The position numbers were made by a program, and so were the translations under genes. Of a stretch of DNA of 64,000 nucleotides, positions 32,325 to 41,637 are shown piece after piece. The notes under the pieces were generated by a model. The model made no database searches. It saw only the letters and a list, made by a program, of their open reading frames with translations, and was not told where the DNA came from. Every line of letters begins with the position of its first letter. Positions within the stretch are counted from its first letter, which is position 1. Source of the stretch: Rhizobium sp. JAB6 (GTDB lineage: Bacteria > Pseudomonadota > Alphaproteobacteria > Rhizobiales > Rhizobiaceae); the NCBI RefSeq assembly GCF_003024605.1, contig NZ_PYJQ01000009.1:930001-994000 (forward strand). The letters run 5' to 3'.

Positions 32325-33919
32325 AGCGCGCGGCATTGTATGGGCGATACTCGACCGATTTGCAGAACGATAGATCGGTCGAGGACCAATTCCGTCTTTG
32401 CCATGAGTACTCCGCGCGCCTCGACGCCGCTGTTGTGAAGCAGTTTTCCGACAGGGCGAAATCCGGCGCATCGATGTTCGGCCGCCAAGGCTTGGCCGAC
32501 CTCATGACGGCCGCTGAGCGCGGCGAGTTCGATATCCTTGTCACCGAGCATGCGGATCGCGTGTCACGCGACATTTCCGATTTGGGGCATATCCACAAGG
32601 TCCTGAAATTTCGCGGCATTGAAATGCACTGCGTCAATGGCGGTCTTATGGATACCGTTCAGATCGGGATGTACGGCCTCGTCGGCCAAATGCAGCGCGA
32701 GGAAGGGGCTAGGAAGGTCAAGCGGGGGATGATCGGCGTCGTCCGCTCGGGACGCAATGCCGGCGGCAAAGCGTATGGCTATAGACCTGTAGTGGGGAAG
32801 CCGGGCGAGCTGGAGATTGTCGAAGACGAGGCATCAACAGTCCGGCGCATTTTCGAGATGTACGCCGCAGGGATCTCGCCTCGTACGATTGCTGGCATAT
32901 TGAACCGGGAGGCCGTCCCTGCACCCCGTGGGCGGCAATGGAATGCCTCTACCATCAATGGCAGCAATCAACGGAACAACGGCATTCTCAGGAATAGCAT
33001 CTACGCCGGGAAGATCATGTGGAACCGCACGCACATGGTGAAAGACCCCACCAGCGGCAAAAGATTGTCTAGGGCCAACGATCACGAACAGATCGAAACC
33101 ATAGATGCCCCTCATCTGCGGATCATCGACGAGGATATTTTCGAGGCTGTACAGGGGAGAAAGGTTGCGGCGGCAAAGGTCGGGCCAAAGGCTCCGCGAT
33201 CAAAGCGTCTGCTGTCGGGCCTGTTGCGCTGCGGCGCATGCGGGGGCGGAATGGTTATGATCGGCCCGGATCGAAACGGCCATCGTATCCAGTGCAGTGA
33301 TCATCGGGAATCAGGGGTTTGCCACAATACCAGGCGCTATTATCTCGGGCGCATCGAGGCTCTAGTGATGAACCGGCTGAGGTCCATCTTCTCAGACACG
33401 AAATATATCGAGTCCTACATTCAGGCTTATCAGGAAGAGCAAAAGAAACTGCGCAGCTCCGCGCTGCGTGATCGCGCGAGCGCCACCCGCCTCCTTGAGG
33501 AAGCAAAGGCAGAGATAACCAAGATCATCAGCATGATGGCAAAGGAATTGATCGGCGAAGAGGAAGGCGTTGCATTGCTGACGCCGCTGCGCGAACAAAG
33601 GGACGCCCAGAAGGCTATCCTCGAATCCATCGAAGAGCCTACGAACGTCATTGAGCTTCAGCCGAAGGCGGTTACCCGTTTTCGGGAGAACATTGAAAGC
33701 TTGGCGCAGATTGTCGCTAAGGAGGGGGCAGAACCATCGCCCGAGCTTATCGGGCCGTTCCGGGAGATTGTCGCCGCCGTGGTGGTCCACCAGACCGATC
33801 CCGGTCAACCATATGACATCGGACTCAAGGGCCGCTTGGCTAGTTTGGTCAGCCCCGAACTGTCGGTGATAAAGGTGGTAGCGGAGGAGGGATTTGAACC
33901 CCCGACACAAGGATTATGA
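32321..33919 (+). CDS. Large serine recombinase (phage integrase)
   Basis: The protein has 532 residues. Catalytic domain at 1-150 with nucleophile Ser11 in YGRYSTD and the conserved TEHADRVSRD; recombinase domain (about 165-275) with AYGYRP, TIAGILNREAVPAPRG and NSIYAGKIMWNR; zinc ribbon with CGACGG and a later CSDHRESGVC (about 300-335); then a long coiled coil (about 370-430). The last 14 codons lie in the antisense of the tRNA-Met gene. It should mediate integration and, with a helper factor, excision. Confidence 0.93.
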   Translation: MKRAALYGRYSTDLQNDRSVEDQFRLCHEYSARLDAAVVKQFSDRAKSGASMFGRQGLADLMTAAERGEFDILVTEHADRVSRDISDLGHIHKVLKFRGIEMHCVNGGLMDTVQIGMYGLVGQMQREEGARKVKRGMIGVVRSGRNAGGKAYGYRPVVGKPGELEIVEDEASTVRRIFEMYAAGISPRTIAGILNREAVPAPRGRQWNASTINGSNQRNNGILRNSIYAGKIMWNRTHMVKDPTSGKRLSRANDHEQIETIDAPHLRIIDEDIFEAVQGRKVAAAKVGPKAPRSKRLLSGLLRCGACGGGMVMIGPDRNGHRIQCSDHRESGVCHNTRRYYLGRIEALVMNRLRSIFSDTKYIESYIQAYQEEQKKLRSSALRDRASATRLLEEAKAEITKIISMMAKELIGEEEGVALLTPLREQRDAQKAILESIEEPTNVIELQPKAVTRFRENIESLAQIVAKEGAEPSPELIGPFREIVAAVVVHQTDPGQPYDIGLKGRLASLVSPELSVIKVVAEEGFEPPTQGL

Positions 33920-33952
33920 TTCCTCTGCTCTGACCTACTGAGCTACTCCGCC
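33876..33952 (-). tRNA. tRNA-Met (anticodon CAU), elongator type
   Basis: Seventy-seven bases on the minus strand with all four arms: acceptor GGCGGAG / CTCCGCT followed by ACCA, D arm with GCTCAGTAGGTCAGAGC, anticodon arm GAGGA-ATCATAA-TCCTT giving loop anticodon CAT, and T arm GGGGG-TTCAAAT-CCCTC. The 3' CCA is encoded. The gene is intact although the prophage recombinase gene runs into its 3' half from the other strand. Confidence 0.94.
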
Positions 33953-34116
33953 ACGCCGCATTTGATGTCGAACATCAAATGCAAAGGTCAAACGAACCGC
34001 CACTCGAAAAGCGCTGGCCCGTCGGTTGAGCGGCTTATAAGGTGCGGTTCGGCTTGGTGTCAAGCGGATGATTTGGAAAAATCAGTGCTTTCTCTTGGCG
34101 CCGATGCCGCCTTCCC

Positions 34117-35316
34117 TCAGGCAGCCACCGGACCTGCCAGCAACGCCTTCAACGACGCCTCCGCCATCGGCTCGCGTTCCGAGCGTTCGATGAAGCCGCC
34201 GCCATAAACGCGGGCATCATCGCCAGGTGCGGAATAGAGCGCGCAGGCCTGGCCCGGAGCCACGCCGGCCTCGCCGACGGTGAGATCGACATAGATGCCG
34301 CTGGCATCGGCATGCAGCACGGCAGGCGACGGCGCGCGGGTGGAGCGGACCTTGGCGAAGCAGGCAAAGCCCTCGGCGGAAGCGGCCTGCTCTAGCGGCT
34401 CGTCGCCTAGCCAATTGACATCCCGTAGATAGACGCGATGCGTTTCCAGCGCTTCCTTCGGGCCGACGATGACGCGGCGCGAGCGGGCGTCGAGATAGAC
34501 GACGTAAAGCGGCTCGCCTGTGGCCACACCGATGCCGCGGCGCTGGCCGATCGTGTAATGCAGGATACCCTCGTGCTGACCGAGCACGCGGCCGTCGAGG
34601 TGAACGATCTCGCCGGCAAGCGCCGCATTCGGCTTCAGCTTGGCGATCACGTCGGAATATTTGCCTTGCGGCACGAAACAGATGTCCTGGCTGTCGGCCT
34701 TCTTGGCGACGACAAGGCCCATTTCTTCGGCGAGCGCCCGCGTTTCCGCCTTCGGCATGCCGCCCAGCGGAAAGCGCAGATAATCGATCTGCTCCTGCGT
34801 CGTGGCGAAGAGGAAATAGCTCTGGTCGCGATCGGCATCGGCCGGGCGATAGAGTGCGCGGCGATGCGGATGCTCCGGCGATGGGTTCGGGCGCGAGCGG
34901 ATGTAATGGCCGGTTGCCAGCGCATCGGCGCCAAGCTCCTTCGCCGTCGCCAGCAGATCGGCGAATTTGACCGTCTGGTTGCAGGCAACACAGGGGATCG
35001 GCGTTTCGCCGGCGACATAGCTTTCCGCGAAAGGATTGATCACCGTCTCGCGGAAGCGCTTTTCATAGTCGAGCACATAATGCGGAATGCCAAGCGTCTC
35101 GCAGACGCGGCGCGCATCGTCGATATCCTGGCCGGCGCAACAGGAGCCGGCGCGATGCACGGCTGCGCCATGGTCATAGAGCTGCAGCGTGATGCCGAGC
35201 ACATCATAGCCCTGCCGCTTCAAAATGCCGGCAACGACGGAGCTGTCGACACCGCCCGACATGGCGACGACGACCCGGGTATCTTCCGGCCTCTTGTCAA
35301 AATCCAGTGTATTCAC
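34117..35316 (-). CDS. mnmA: tRNA-specific 2-thiouridylase MnmA
   Basis: The protein has 399 residues. N-terminal PP-loop ATPase with SGGVDSS (20-26), [15 protein letters not shown] and [10 protein letters not shown] holding the first catalytic Cys (Cys around 110), DQSYFLFAT, and the second Cys in [13 protein letters not shown]; then the central and C-terminal beta domains ([13 protein letters not shown]). It makes s2U34 in tRNAs for Lys, Glu and Gln using a sulfur relay and ATP. It sits alone between the prophage attachment tRNA and the phospholipid cluster. Confidence 0.96.
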   Translation of the reverse strand: MNTLDFDKRPEDTRVVVAMSGGVDSSVVAGILKRQGYDVLGITLQLYDHGAAVHRAGSCCAGQDIDDARRVCETLGIPHYVLDYEKRFRETVINPFAESYVAGETPIPCVACNQTVKFADLLATAKELGADALATGHYIRSRPNPSPEHPHRRALYRPADADRDQSYFLFATTQEQIDYLRFPLGGMPKAETRALAEEMGLVVAKKADSQDICFVPQGKYSDVIAKLKPNAALAGEIVHLDGRVLGQHEGILHYTIGQRRGIGVATGEPLYVVYLDARSRRVIVGPKEALETHRVYLRDVNWLGDEPLEQAASAEGFACFAKVRSTRAPSPAVLHADASGIYVDLTVGEAGVAPGQACALYSAPGDDARVYGGGFIERSEREPMAEASLKALLAGPVAA

Positions 35317-35406
35317 GGTCGTTGCCGCCAGTCTTGAACGATCTTCGATGCTGCCGAGCGCGATGATTTTCTTCGAGAAATCGTCACGCTCTCACAATTT
35401 GATTTC

Positions 35407-35450
35407 GCATGACCTGATCCAAAACCGCTGCACACTTTTCCGGATCATGC
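35407..35450. repeat. Rhizobial intergenic palindromic repeat
   Basis: Imperfect palindrome: GCATGACCTGATCC on one side and GGATCATGC on the other, with inner AAAACCGCTGCACACTTTTC. Nearly the same sequence is scattered through intergenic regions of many rhizobial genomes. It lies in the 271-base gap between mnmA and the CDP-alcohol gene, which holds no other clear feature. Confidence 0.7.
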
Positions 35451-35587
35451 TTCTCGTCGCCGCATGCGATGCAAAAGCGGCGAATTTTCATCATACAGGG
35501 CCTTTAGCGCTCTTTGCAGCCAGCCTCAATTGTGGACGGATATAGAAAGGATTGCCGACCCATGCAAGGGGTGGGCGAAATTGCGAA

Positions 35588-36241
35588 TCATCCCCTTGCT
35601 TTCAAATGCCGGATCAGATTGCGGCTGCGCCGCAGGACTGTCACCGCCGATCCGATTGTGACGATCCAGAGCGCGATGGTCAAAACCCAGCTTCCGCCGC
35701 TCCATAGCGCCTCGATGATCGAGAGCAAAGCCGCAGCTGTCGCGACCGCCATGCGATGCTGCTTGGCCATCGGACCGCAGAAATCGCTCGGGCTGCCTGT
35801 GGCGCGTCCGAGTTCACGGATATAGGCCGTCAGCACGGCAAAGGCGGCAGCCGCGCAGCCAAGCCCCGGCATTGCAATGCCATAGCCGATGCCGGCAAAG
35901 ATGAAGATATCGGCGATCCGATCCGGAAACTCGTTCCAGAACGGCCCGTCGGCCTCACCCTTTCCACCCTCGACCGCCACCATGCCGTCAAGCAGATTGC
36001 AGAGCAGACGCAGCTGGCAGAACAAGGCGGCAAGGAACAGCAAGACCACCCGCACCCCGATACCGCCGGCGGCGCCAGAGAGCCAGAACGAAGCCCCCGC
36101 CAAGGCCGCCATGAGCATGCTCGCCTGCGATATTTGGTTCGGCGTCACCGAAAGCGCGGTCATTCGCCGCGCCAGCATCTGCGCCCATCGGGTGTTGCGG
36201 CTCGCCAGCGGCCGCCTGTCGCCTACCCCCTCGCCTGTCAT
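35588..36241 (-). CDS. CDP-alcohol phosphatidyltransferase-like membrane protein with altered motif
   Basis: The protein has 217 residues with several hydrophobic helices. The CDP-alcohol motif (DxxDGxxAR, then GxxxDxxxD) is recognisable in NLLDGMVAVEGGKGEADGPF followed by WNEFPDRIAD, but the first Asp is Asn, the Arg is Val, and the third Asp is Asn; the second Asp and the last are kept. It may use a different substrate or metal pattern than ordinary family members. It ends the four-gene cluster with acyltransferase and CdsA-like genes, so it probably makes a phospholipid head group product. Confidence 0.78.
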   Translation of the reverse strand: MTGEGVGDRRPLASRNTRWAQMLARRMTALSVTPNQISQASMLMAALAGASFWLSGAAGGIGVRVVLLFLAALFCQLRLLCNLLDGMVAVEGGKGEADGPFWNEFPDRIADIFIFAGIGYGIAMPGLGCAAAAFAVLTAYIRELGRATGSPSDFCGPMAKQHRMAVATAAALLSIIEALWSGGSWVLTIALWIVTIGSAVTVLRRSRNLIRHLKARG

Positions 36242-36247
36242 GTCCCC

Positions 36248-36646
36248 TCACCCTTCATGATTTCGCAGCCTTGCGTATATCGAATAATTGTAGATCGCCG
36301 CGTAGCTGGAGGAGACCAGCAGCGGCACGGCGATGGTCTTCAGGATCTCCGGTGTGCCGCTCAGCGCGTGGATGGCAATCAGGATGGTCGCCGAGCTCAG
36401 GCAGGCGATCAGCGGCGGCGCCCAAAGACGCATAAGGCCGCTGAACCGCCGCGATAAGGCCTCGACGGCCGACTTCAGAAACAGTGTCAGGCAGCCGGAA
36501 AGCACGCCCTGCACGAGGCCCGCGATCAGTGGCCGTGGCATCGGATGCATGCGGTTGGCGAAGAAAGCCCAGCCGCCCATGGCAAGGAAGGCGAAAAGCA
36601 CATGCACGATGCTGCTGCCGGCAAGCGCTCTCAGCTTTCCTGTCAT
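36248..36646 (-). CDS. Small polytopic membrane protein of the phospholipid cluster
   Basis: The protein has 132 residues from ATG 36646, which overlaps the CdsA stop by ATGA. Four hydrophobic segments (about 11-30, 39-57, 70-92, 98-115) are seen. It lies between the CdsA-like and CDP-alcohol genes and is likely co-translated. Function unknown; position suggests a lipid-related or partner role. Confidence 0.65.
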   Translation of the reverse strand: MTGKLRALAGSSIVHVLFAFLAMGGWAFFANRMHPMPRPLIAGLVQGVLSGCLTLFLKSAVEALSRRFSGLMRLWAPPLIACLSSATILIAIHALSGTPEILKTIAVPLLVSSSYAAIYNYSIYARLRNHEG

Positions 36647-37593
36647 GACAGCGACCACCAGTAGCGCACGAGATGGAAGAAAACCGGCGCGGAAAAGACG
36701 ACCGAGTCCAGCCGATCGATCAGCCCGCCATGTCCCTCGATGAGATGCCCCCAGTCCTTGACGCCGCGATCCCGTTTGATCGCCGACATGACAAGCCCGC
36801 CGAAGAAGCCCATGAGCGTGATGACAAAGGCGAGAAGCCCGGCCTGCAGCGGCGTGAACGGCGTTACCCACCAGAGCGCCGCGCCAATCAGAGAAGCGCT
36901 GATCACGCCGCCGGCAAAACCCTCCACCGTCTTCGATGGCGAAAGCCGCGGCGCAATCCTGGTTTTCCCGAACAGCTTGCCCCAGACATATTGCAGGACG
37001 TCGCTGAGCTGCACGACGATCACGAGGAAGGCGATCAGCAGCACGTTGCGGCCTTCATAGCCGGGAATATGTAGGGTCAGCAGCGCCGGCACATGCGAGG
37101 CGCAGAAGACGCAGATCATCAGCGCCCATTGCACCTCGGCTATGCGCACGAGAAAACGCTCCGTGTCGCCGCGCAGCACCGCGATGATCGGCATAAAGAG
37201 GAAGGCATAGACGGGAATGAAGATCGAATAGATGCCGTATTGCTCGGCCCACAGCAGGTAATATTGTACGGGAAGCGCCACGAAGAAGGCCGCGGCAAGC
37301 GCCCAGTGGTCCGCCCGCTTCGTATTGATCAGCGTCACGAATTCGCGCAGCGCCGCAAAGGAGCAGAAGGCAAAGAGCAGGATGACGCCGGCACGCCCGG
37401 CAATGAAGGCGATGCCGATCAGCACCACCATCACCCACCAAGCCTTGATGCGCGCATTCAGATTTTCGATCGCGGCATTCGATCCATCCGGCGAAAGGCG
37501 CCGTTGCAGCACGTAGCCGATGATGGAGGCGACGATCAGGACGCCGAAAATGCCAAGAACGAGGTGGATCAGATCGGCGCTTGCCGCCCCCAT
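36643..37593 (-). CDS. Phosphatidate cytidylyltransferase-like (CdsA family)
   Basis: The protein has 316 residues and about eight membrane segments. CdsA signature: SPSKTVEGFAGGV in the C-terminal half, GKTRIAPRLSPSKTVEG, and the terminal KRDRGVKDWGHLIEGHGGL followed by DRLDS. It would form CDP-diacylglycerol from phosphatidate and CTP for the CDP-alcohol enzyme encoded two genes downstream. The N-terminal part is more divergent than typical CdsA, so it may be a second, specialised copy rather than the housekeeping enzyme. Confidence 0.85.
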   Translation of the reverse strand: MGAASADLIHLVLGIFGVLIVASIIGYVLQRRLSPDGSNAAIENLNARIKAWWVMVVLIGIAFIAGRAGVILLFAFCSFAALREFVTLINTKRADHWALAAAFFVALPVQYYLLWAEQYGIYSIFIPVYAFLFMPIIAVLRGDTERFLVRIAEVQWALMICVFCASHVPALLTLHIPGYEGRNVLLIAFLVIVVQLSDVLQYVWGKLFGKTRIAPRLSPSKTVEGFAGGVISASLIGAALWWVTPFTPLQAGLLAFVITLMGFFGGLVMSAIKRDRGVKDWGHLIEGHGGLIDRLDSVVFSAPVFFHLVRYWWSLS

Positions 37594-37595
37594 GT

Positions 37596-38279
37596 TTAGT
37601 CTCCCGCCCGCTTGGGCGCGAGCGCCAGCAGCGCCGTTTCGGCTCGCGCCAGGAACTCCGCCTTCTCTTCGGTCTCACCGATATACAGCGCCTCGCCGAA
37701 GGTCACGGTGCAGATAAGCGGAATAGGTACGAACTCGCCTTTGGGCATGACGCGATTGAGATTGTCGATCCAGACGGGAACAAGATCGATATCGGGGCGA
37801 GCCTGGGCAAGGTGGAAAAGCCCGCTCTTGAAAGGCTGCAGCGGCTGCTCGGTCAGATTACGCGTGCCCTCTGGAAACAGGATCAGCGAGGAACCGGCAT
37901 CGAGCGCCTGCGTCATCTGCGTGACGGGATCTTCCTTGCGCGCCTCGCGATCCCGCTCGATCAGCACGGCGTTGAAAACATCCCGGCCGATGAAGCTGTT
38001 CAGCGGCGATTTCAGCCAATAATCCGCGCCCGCTACGGGCCGGACGCGGCGGCGCAATCGCGGCGGGAGGACAGTCCAGATCAGGAGGAAATCGCCATGG
38101 CTGGAATGATTGGCGAAATAGACGCAGCGGCGGGTTTGCATGCCGCTTTCGGGCCAGATGGCCCGCACGGCGGTGATGGCCCGTGCGAACAGAACGATCG
38201 CCACCGAGACCGGCTTCGCCAGCCATCCGATCGGCGTACCCATTCCTTCCCCGAGGATATTCTTCCGCAAAGCCTCCAT
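37596..38279 (-). CDS. 1-acyl-sn-glycerol-3-phosphate acyltransferase-like
   Basis: The protein has about 227 residues; a hydrophobic N-terminal part precedes the PlsC motifs: NHSSHGD (HX4D) and FPEGTRN, with IERDREARKED between them. Start uncertain: ATG 38279 is chosen, but no strong ribosome site is seen and the frame is open upstream to a TTG at 38339. It is the first gene of the cluster and its stop is 2 bases before CdsA. It would make phosphatidate, the substrate of the next enzyme. Confidence 0.85.
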   Translation of the reverse strand: MEALRKNILGEGMGTPIGWLAKPVSVAIVLFARAITAVRAIWPESGMQTRRCVYFANHSSHGDFLLIWTVLPPRLRRRVRPVAGADYWLKSPLNSFIGRDVFNAVLIERDREARKEDPVTQMTQALDAGSSLILFPEGTRNLTEQPLQPFKSGLFHLAQARPDIDLVPVWIDNLNRVMPKGEFVPIPLICTVTFGEALYIGETEEKAEFLARAETALLALAPKRAGD

Positions 38280-38356
38280 GACATAGAGATAGGCGCGTTT
38301 CCTCGGCCTCGATAGTCTGCGGGCCCAGCTTATCCACAACCCTCACAACCATGAAG

Positions 38357-38390
38357 AAAGCCCGGCGCAACTCATGTCGCACCGGGCTTT
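38357..38390 (-). terminator. Terminator of serA
   Basis: On the minus strand AAAGCCCGG and CCGGGCTTT pair with a loop of about 16 bases; it follows the serA stop (38452) by 60 bases, and the following bases are TTC. The palindrome would work in both directions and separates serA from the acyltransferase cluster. Confidence 0.65.
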
Positions 38391-38451
38391 CGGTTGGCTC
38401 TTGGGAGGAGCAAACTCTGTGGCTGCCGCCCTCGATCAGGGCGGGGCAGAC

Positions 38452-40047
38452 TCAGTCGACGTTGAACACCAGCGGCTTGGCCTGGCGGATCGCCTGATGC
38501 GCCGTTAGCTTGGCAAGTACATCATCGCCGATCGGGCCGTCGACATAGAGAAGCGCGATGGCGTCGCCACCCTGCTTGTCGCGGCCGAGCTGGAAGTTCG
38601 CGATATTGACGCCGGCAGAGCCGAGCGTCGTGCCGATGAAGCCGATCATGCCGGGAACGTCGGTATTGGCAATATAGACCATATGGTTGCCGACATCCGC
38701 ATCGAGGTTGATGCCCTTGATCTGGATGAATCGCGGCTTGCCGTCCGAGAAAACGGTGCCGGCGACGGAGCGCGTCATACTGTCGGTGGTCACCGTCAGC
38801 TTGATATAGCCGTCATAGACGCCGGTTTTGTCACGCTTGACCTCGGCAAGAACGATACCCTTTTCCTTGATCATGATCGGCGCCGAAACCATGTTGACGT
38901 CGGCGACCTGATTGCGGATCAGGCCGGCGAGCAGCGCGCTCGTCAGGGCCTTGGTGTTCATGCCGGCTGTGACGCCGTCATAGAGGATCTCGATTTCCTT
39001 GATCGGATCGTCCGTGACCTGCCCGACGAAGGCGCCGAGAACATCGGCAAGCTTGATGAACGGCTTCAGGATCGGCGCCTCCTCGGCTGTGATCGAGGGC
39101 ATGTTGATGGCGTTGGAGACGGCGCCCTTCATCAGGTAGTCCGACATCTGTTCGGCGACCTGCAGCGCGACGTTTTCCTGGGCTTCGGTCGTCGACGCAC
39201 CGAGATGCGGCGTGCAGACGACATTGGGCAGGCCGAAGAGCGGGCTTTCCTTGGCAGGCTCGACTTCGAAGACGTCGAAAGCGGCACCGGCGACATGGCC
39301 GGACTTGATGGCCGCAGCAAGGGCCGCTTCATCGACGAGACCGCCGCGGGCGCAATTGATGATGCGCACACCCTGCCTCATCTTGGCAATGGCGCTGGCA
39401 TCGATGATGTTGCGGGTCTTGTCGGTCAACGGCACATGCAGCGTGATGAAGTCGGCGCGGGCAAACAGCTCCTCGAGCTCGACCTTGGTGACCCCCATTT
39501 CCTCGGCGCGCTCCTTGGATAGGAACGGGTCATAGGCAAGGACATGCATCTTCAGGCCGAGGGCGCGGGCAATGACGATGGAGCCGATATTGCCCGCGCC
39601 GACGATGCCAAGTGTCTTGCCGGTGATTTCGACGCCCATGAACTTCGACTTTTCCCACTTGCCGGCCTGCGTCGAGGCATCGGCGGCCGGAAGCTGGCGG
39701 GCAACGGCAAACATCAGCGCGATGGCGTGTTCGGCCGTCGTGATCGAATTGCCGAACGGCGTGTTCATGACGATGATACCGCGGCGCGAGGCGGCCGGAA
39801 TATCGACATTGTCGACGCCGATGCCGGCACGGCCGACGACCTTGAGGTTCTTCGCCGCTGCGATGATCTTCTCCGTCACCTTGGTGGCGGAACGGATGGC
39901 AAGACCATCATAATTGCCGATGATTTCGAACAGCTTGTCCTTGTCCTTGCCAAGCTGCGGTTGAAAATCGACTTCGACGCCGCGATCGCGGAAGATCTGG
40001 ACGGCGGTTTCCGACAGTTCATCGGATACGAGAACGCGAGGTGCCAT
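38452..40047 (-). CDS. serA: D-3-phosphoglycerate dehydrogenase
   Basis: The protein has 531 residues. N-terminal substrate domain (LVSDELSETAVQIFRDRGVE), Rossmann domain with GAGNIGS (about 148-154), catalytic CARGGLVDE and CTPHLGAST, followed by an ASB domain and a C-terminal ACT domain (DVPGMIGFIGTTLGSAGVNI, then ANFQLGR). ATG 40047 has GGAGG 5 to 9 bases upstream. It makes the first step of serine synthesis and lies 145 bases downstream of serC on the same strand, so the pair is likely a single operon. The ACT domain points to serine feedback. Confidence 0.96.
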   Translation of the reverse strand: MAPRVLVSDELSETAVQIFRDRGVEVDFQPQLGKDKDKLFEIIGNYDGLAIRSATKVTEKIIAAAKNLKVVGRAGIGVDNVDIPAASRRGIIVMNTPFGNSITTAEHAIALMFAVARQLPAADASTQAGKWEKSKFMGVEITGKTLGIVGAGNIGSIVIARALGLKMHVLAYDPFLSKERAEEMGVTKVELEELFARADFITLHVPLTDKTRNIIDASAIAKMRQGVRIINCARGGLVDEAALAAAIKSGHVAGAAFDVFEVEPAKESPLFGLPNVVCTPHLGASTTEAQENVALQVAEQMSDYLMKGAVSNAINMPSITAEEAPILKPFIKLADVLGAFVGQVTDDPIKEIEILYDGVTAGMNTKALTSALLAGLIRNQVADVNMVSAPIMIKEKGIVLAEVKRDKTGVYDGYIKLTVTTDSMTRSVAGTVFSDGKPRFIQIKGINLDADVGNHMVYIANTDVPGMIGFIGTTLGSAGVNIANFQLGRDKQGGDAIALLYVDGPIGDDVLAKLTAHQAIRQAKPLVFNVD

Positions 40048-40192
40048 GGAGGCCTCCTGAAAAAGGTCAGCTAAGACGAGCAATTCCACGAAAAATGCGA
40101 AACGATTATCCGGTTGGAATTGCGAGAAAAACAACGAGAATTTCGGGATGCTGGGCTCCGCCTGTCCGGGCGGAACCGTGAACGCTTCAGCC

Positions 40193-41371
40193 TCAGGCAG
40201 CAGCCGGGGAGAGCGTCGCCTTCTGCGTTTCGAAAGCCCAGGCGAGCCAGGGCATCAGCTTCTGCATGTCGGAAGCTTCGATCGTCGCACCGGCCCAGAT
40301 GCGCAGGCCCGACGGCGCGTCGCGGTAATGGCCGATATCATAGGCGACGCCTTCCTTTTCGAGGAGCGCCACCAGACCCTTGGCGAAATTCGCCTGACCA
40401 TCGGCATCGAGAGCGACGACATCCTTGTCGACGATCTTCAGGCAGACGGAGGTGTTGGATGCGGTTTCGGTCCTGACGGCGAGATTGGCGATCCAGTCAT
40501 GAGCGGCAACGAAGTCGTGGATGACCTTGGCGTTGGCATCGGCACGGCCGATCAGCGCCTTCAACCCACCGAGATCCTTGGCCCAGAGGAGAGCGTCGAT
40601 ATAGTCCTCGACGCAGAGCATCGAAGGCGTGTTGATCGTCTCGCCGGTGAAGATGCCTTCGATCAGCTTGCCGCCGCTGGTCATGCGGAAGATCTTCGGC
40701 AGCGGCCAGGCCGGCTGGTAGGTCGTCAGGCGCTCGACAGCGCGCGGCGACAGGATGATGACGCCATGAGCGCCCTCGCCGCCCAGAACCTTCTGCCAGG
40801 AGAAAGTGACGACGTCGAGCTTGGCGAAATCGAGGTTCTGAGCGAATGCGGCCGAGGTGGCGTCGCAGATCGTCAGGCCCTTGCGGTCGGCTGGGATGAA
40901 ATCGCCGTTGGGAACGCGCACGCCGGAGGTGGTGCCATTCCAGGTAAAGACCACATCGCGATCGAAATCGACAGCGGAAAGATCGGGCAGCTCGCCGTAG
41001 CCGGCTTCGAGCTTGCGGACGTCCTTGAGCTTCAGCTGCTTGACAACGTCAGTGACCCAACCGGCGCCGAAGCTTTCCCAGGCGAGCATGTCGACGCCGC
41101 GTTCGCCGAGCAGCGACCAGAGCGCCATTTCGACGGCGCCGGTATCGGAAGCCGGAACGATGCCGATACGGTAATCCGCCGGCACTTCCAGAATTTCGCG
41201 AGTAAGATCAATAGCCTGCTTCAGTTTTGCCTTGCCGACCTTCGCGCGGTGCGAACGGCCGAGAGCCGCGTCGGAAAGAGCGTTAAGCGTCCAACCGGGA
41301 CGCTTCGAGCATGGACCAGAAGAGAAATGGGTATTATTCGGACGGATGTCCGGCTTGGCGAGCTTAGTCAT
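40193..41371 (-). CDS. serC: Phosphoserine aminotransferase
   Basis: The protein has 392 residues, the longer alphaproteobacterial type of SerC. Marks: [14 protein letters not shown] start, [33 protein letters not shown] and the PLP Lys in [28 protein letters not shown]. It forms phosphoserine with glutamate as amino donor and acts on the product of SerA. It lies first in the serC-serA pair and follows a structured leader. Confidence 0.95.
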   Translation of the reverse strand: MTKLAKPDIRPNNTHFSSGPCSKRPGWTLNALSDAALGRSHRAKVGKAKLKQAIDLTREILEVPADYRIGIVPASDTGAVEMALWSLLGERGVDMLAWESFGAGWVTDVVKQLKLKDVRKLEAGYGELPDLSAVDFDRDVVFTWNGTTSGVRVPNGDFIPADRKGLTICDATSAAFAQNLDFAKLDVVTFSWQKVLGGEGAHGVIILSPRAVERLTTYQPAWPLPKIFRMTSGGKLIEGIFTGETINTPSMLCVEDYIDALLWAKDLGGLKALIGRADANAKVIHDFVAAHDWIANLAVRTETASNTSVCLKIVDKDVVALDADGQANFAKGLVALLEKEGVAYDIGHYRDAPSGLRIWAGATIEASDMQKLMPWLAWAFETQKATLSPAAA

Positions 41372-41378
41372 GATGCTA

Positions 41379-41451
41379 TCCTCTCAGATAGAAAGCCCTT
41401 CGTTGGGGAAGGGTGTCCCGCCGCCGGATATATTGGAAGCCGCCTGCCGGC
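41379..41451 (-). ncRNA. Candidate serC leader RNA
   Basis: Two stems are seen directly upstream of serC: CCCTTC / GAAGGG (41396-41401 with 41408-41413) and GCCGG / CCGGC (41423-41427 with 41447-41451), close to the ribosome site (GAGAGGA, 41379-41385). An alphaproteobacterial leader element named serC is known in this position. The assignment is from position and structure only. Confidence 0.5.
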
Positions 41452-41637
41452 GCAACAGTTAAATTCGCGCATGGCGCTCCCTCACGATTTCGTGCGAGAT
41501 TTTTGATAGCGCGTAAGTCACGCGCAACGGAAATATGCCAAATTTGGTGCCACAAAAGCTGGTTTCCGTACTGACACGCAATCATATATGGCCTGGCGCT
41601 CGCCGATTGCGCCGATGAAAAAAATCAAGTGTGCTCG

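Larger units (their letters stand above)
1..33919. mobile_element. Temperate P22/Sf6-like prophage, right end at a tRNA-Met gene; left end not visible
   Basis: A continuous set of phage genes is seen: serine recombinase, repressor switch, replication genes, terminase, portal, capsid, tail and lysis genes. The right boundary is the tRNA-Met gene at 33876-33952, into which the recombinase gene runs; beyond it lie ordinary housekeeping genes. I compared the tRNA 3' sequence by eye with the first 2 kb and found no duplicate, so the left attachment site is probably outside the window, or the shared core is too short to see. Late genes run on the minus strand; early and accessory units run on the plus strand. 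Confidence 0.93.

Noticed and set aside
40154..40173. Hairpin between serC and serA as a terminator
   Set aside because: The stem is short, there is no U run, and serC and serA are probably co-transcribed.
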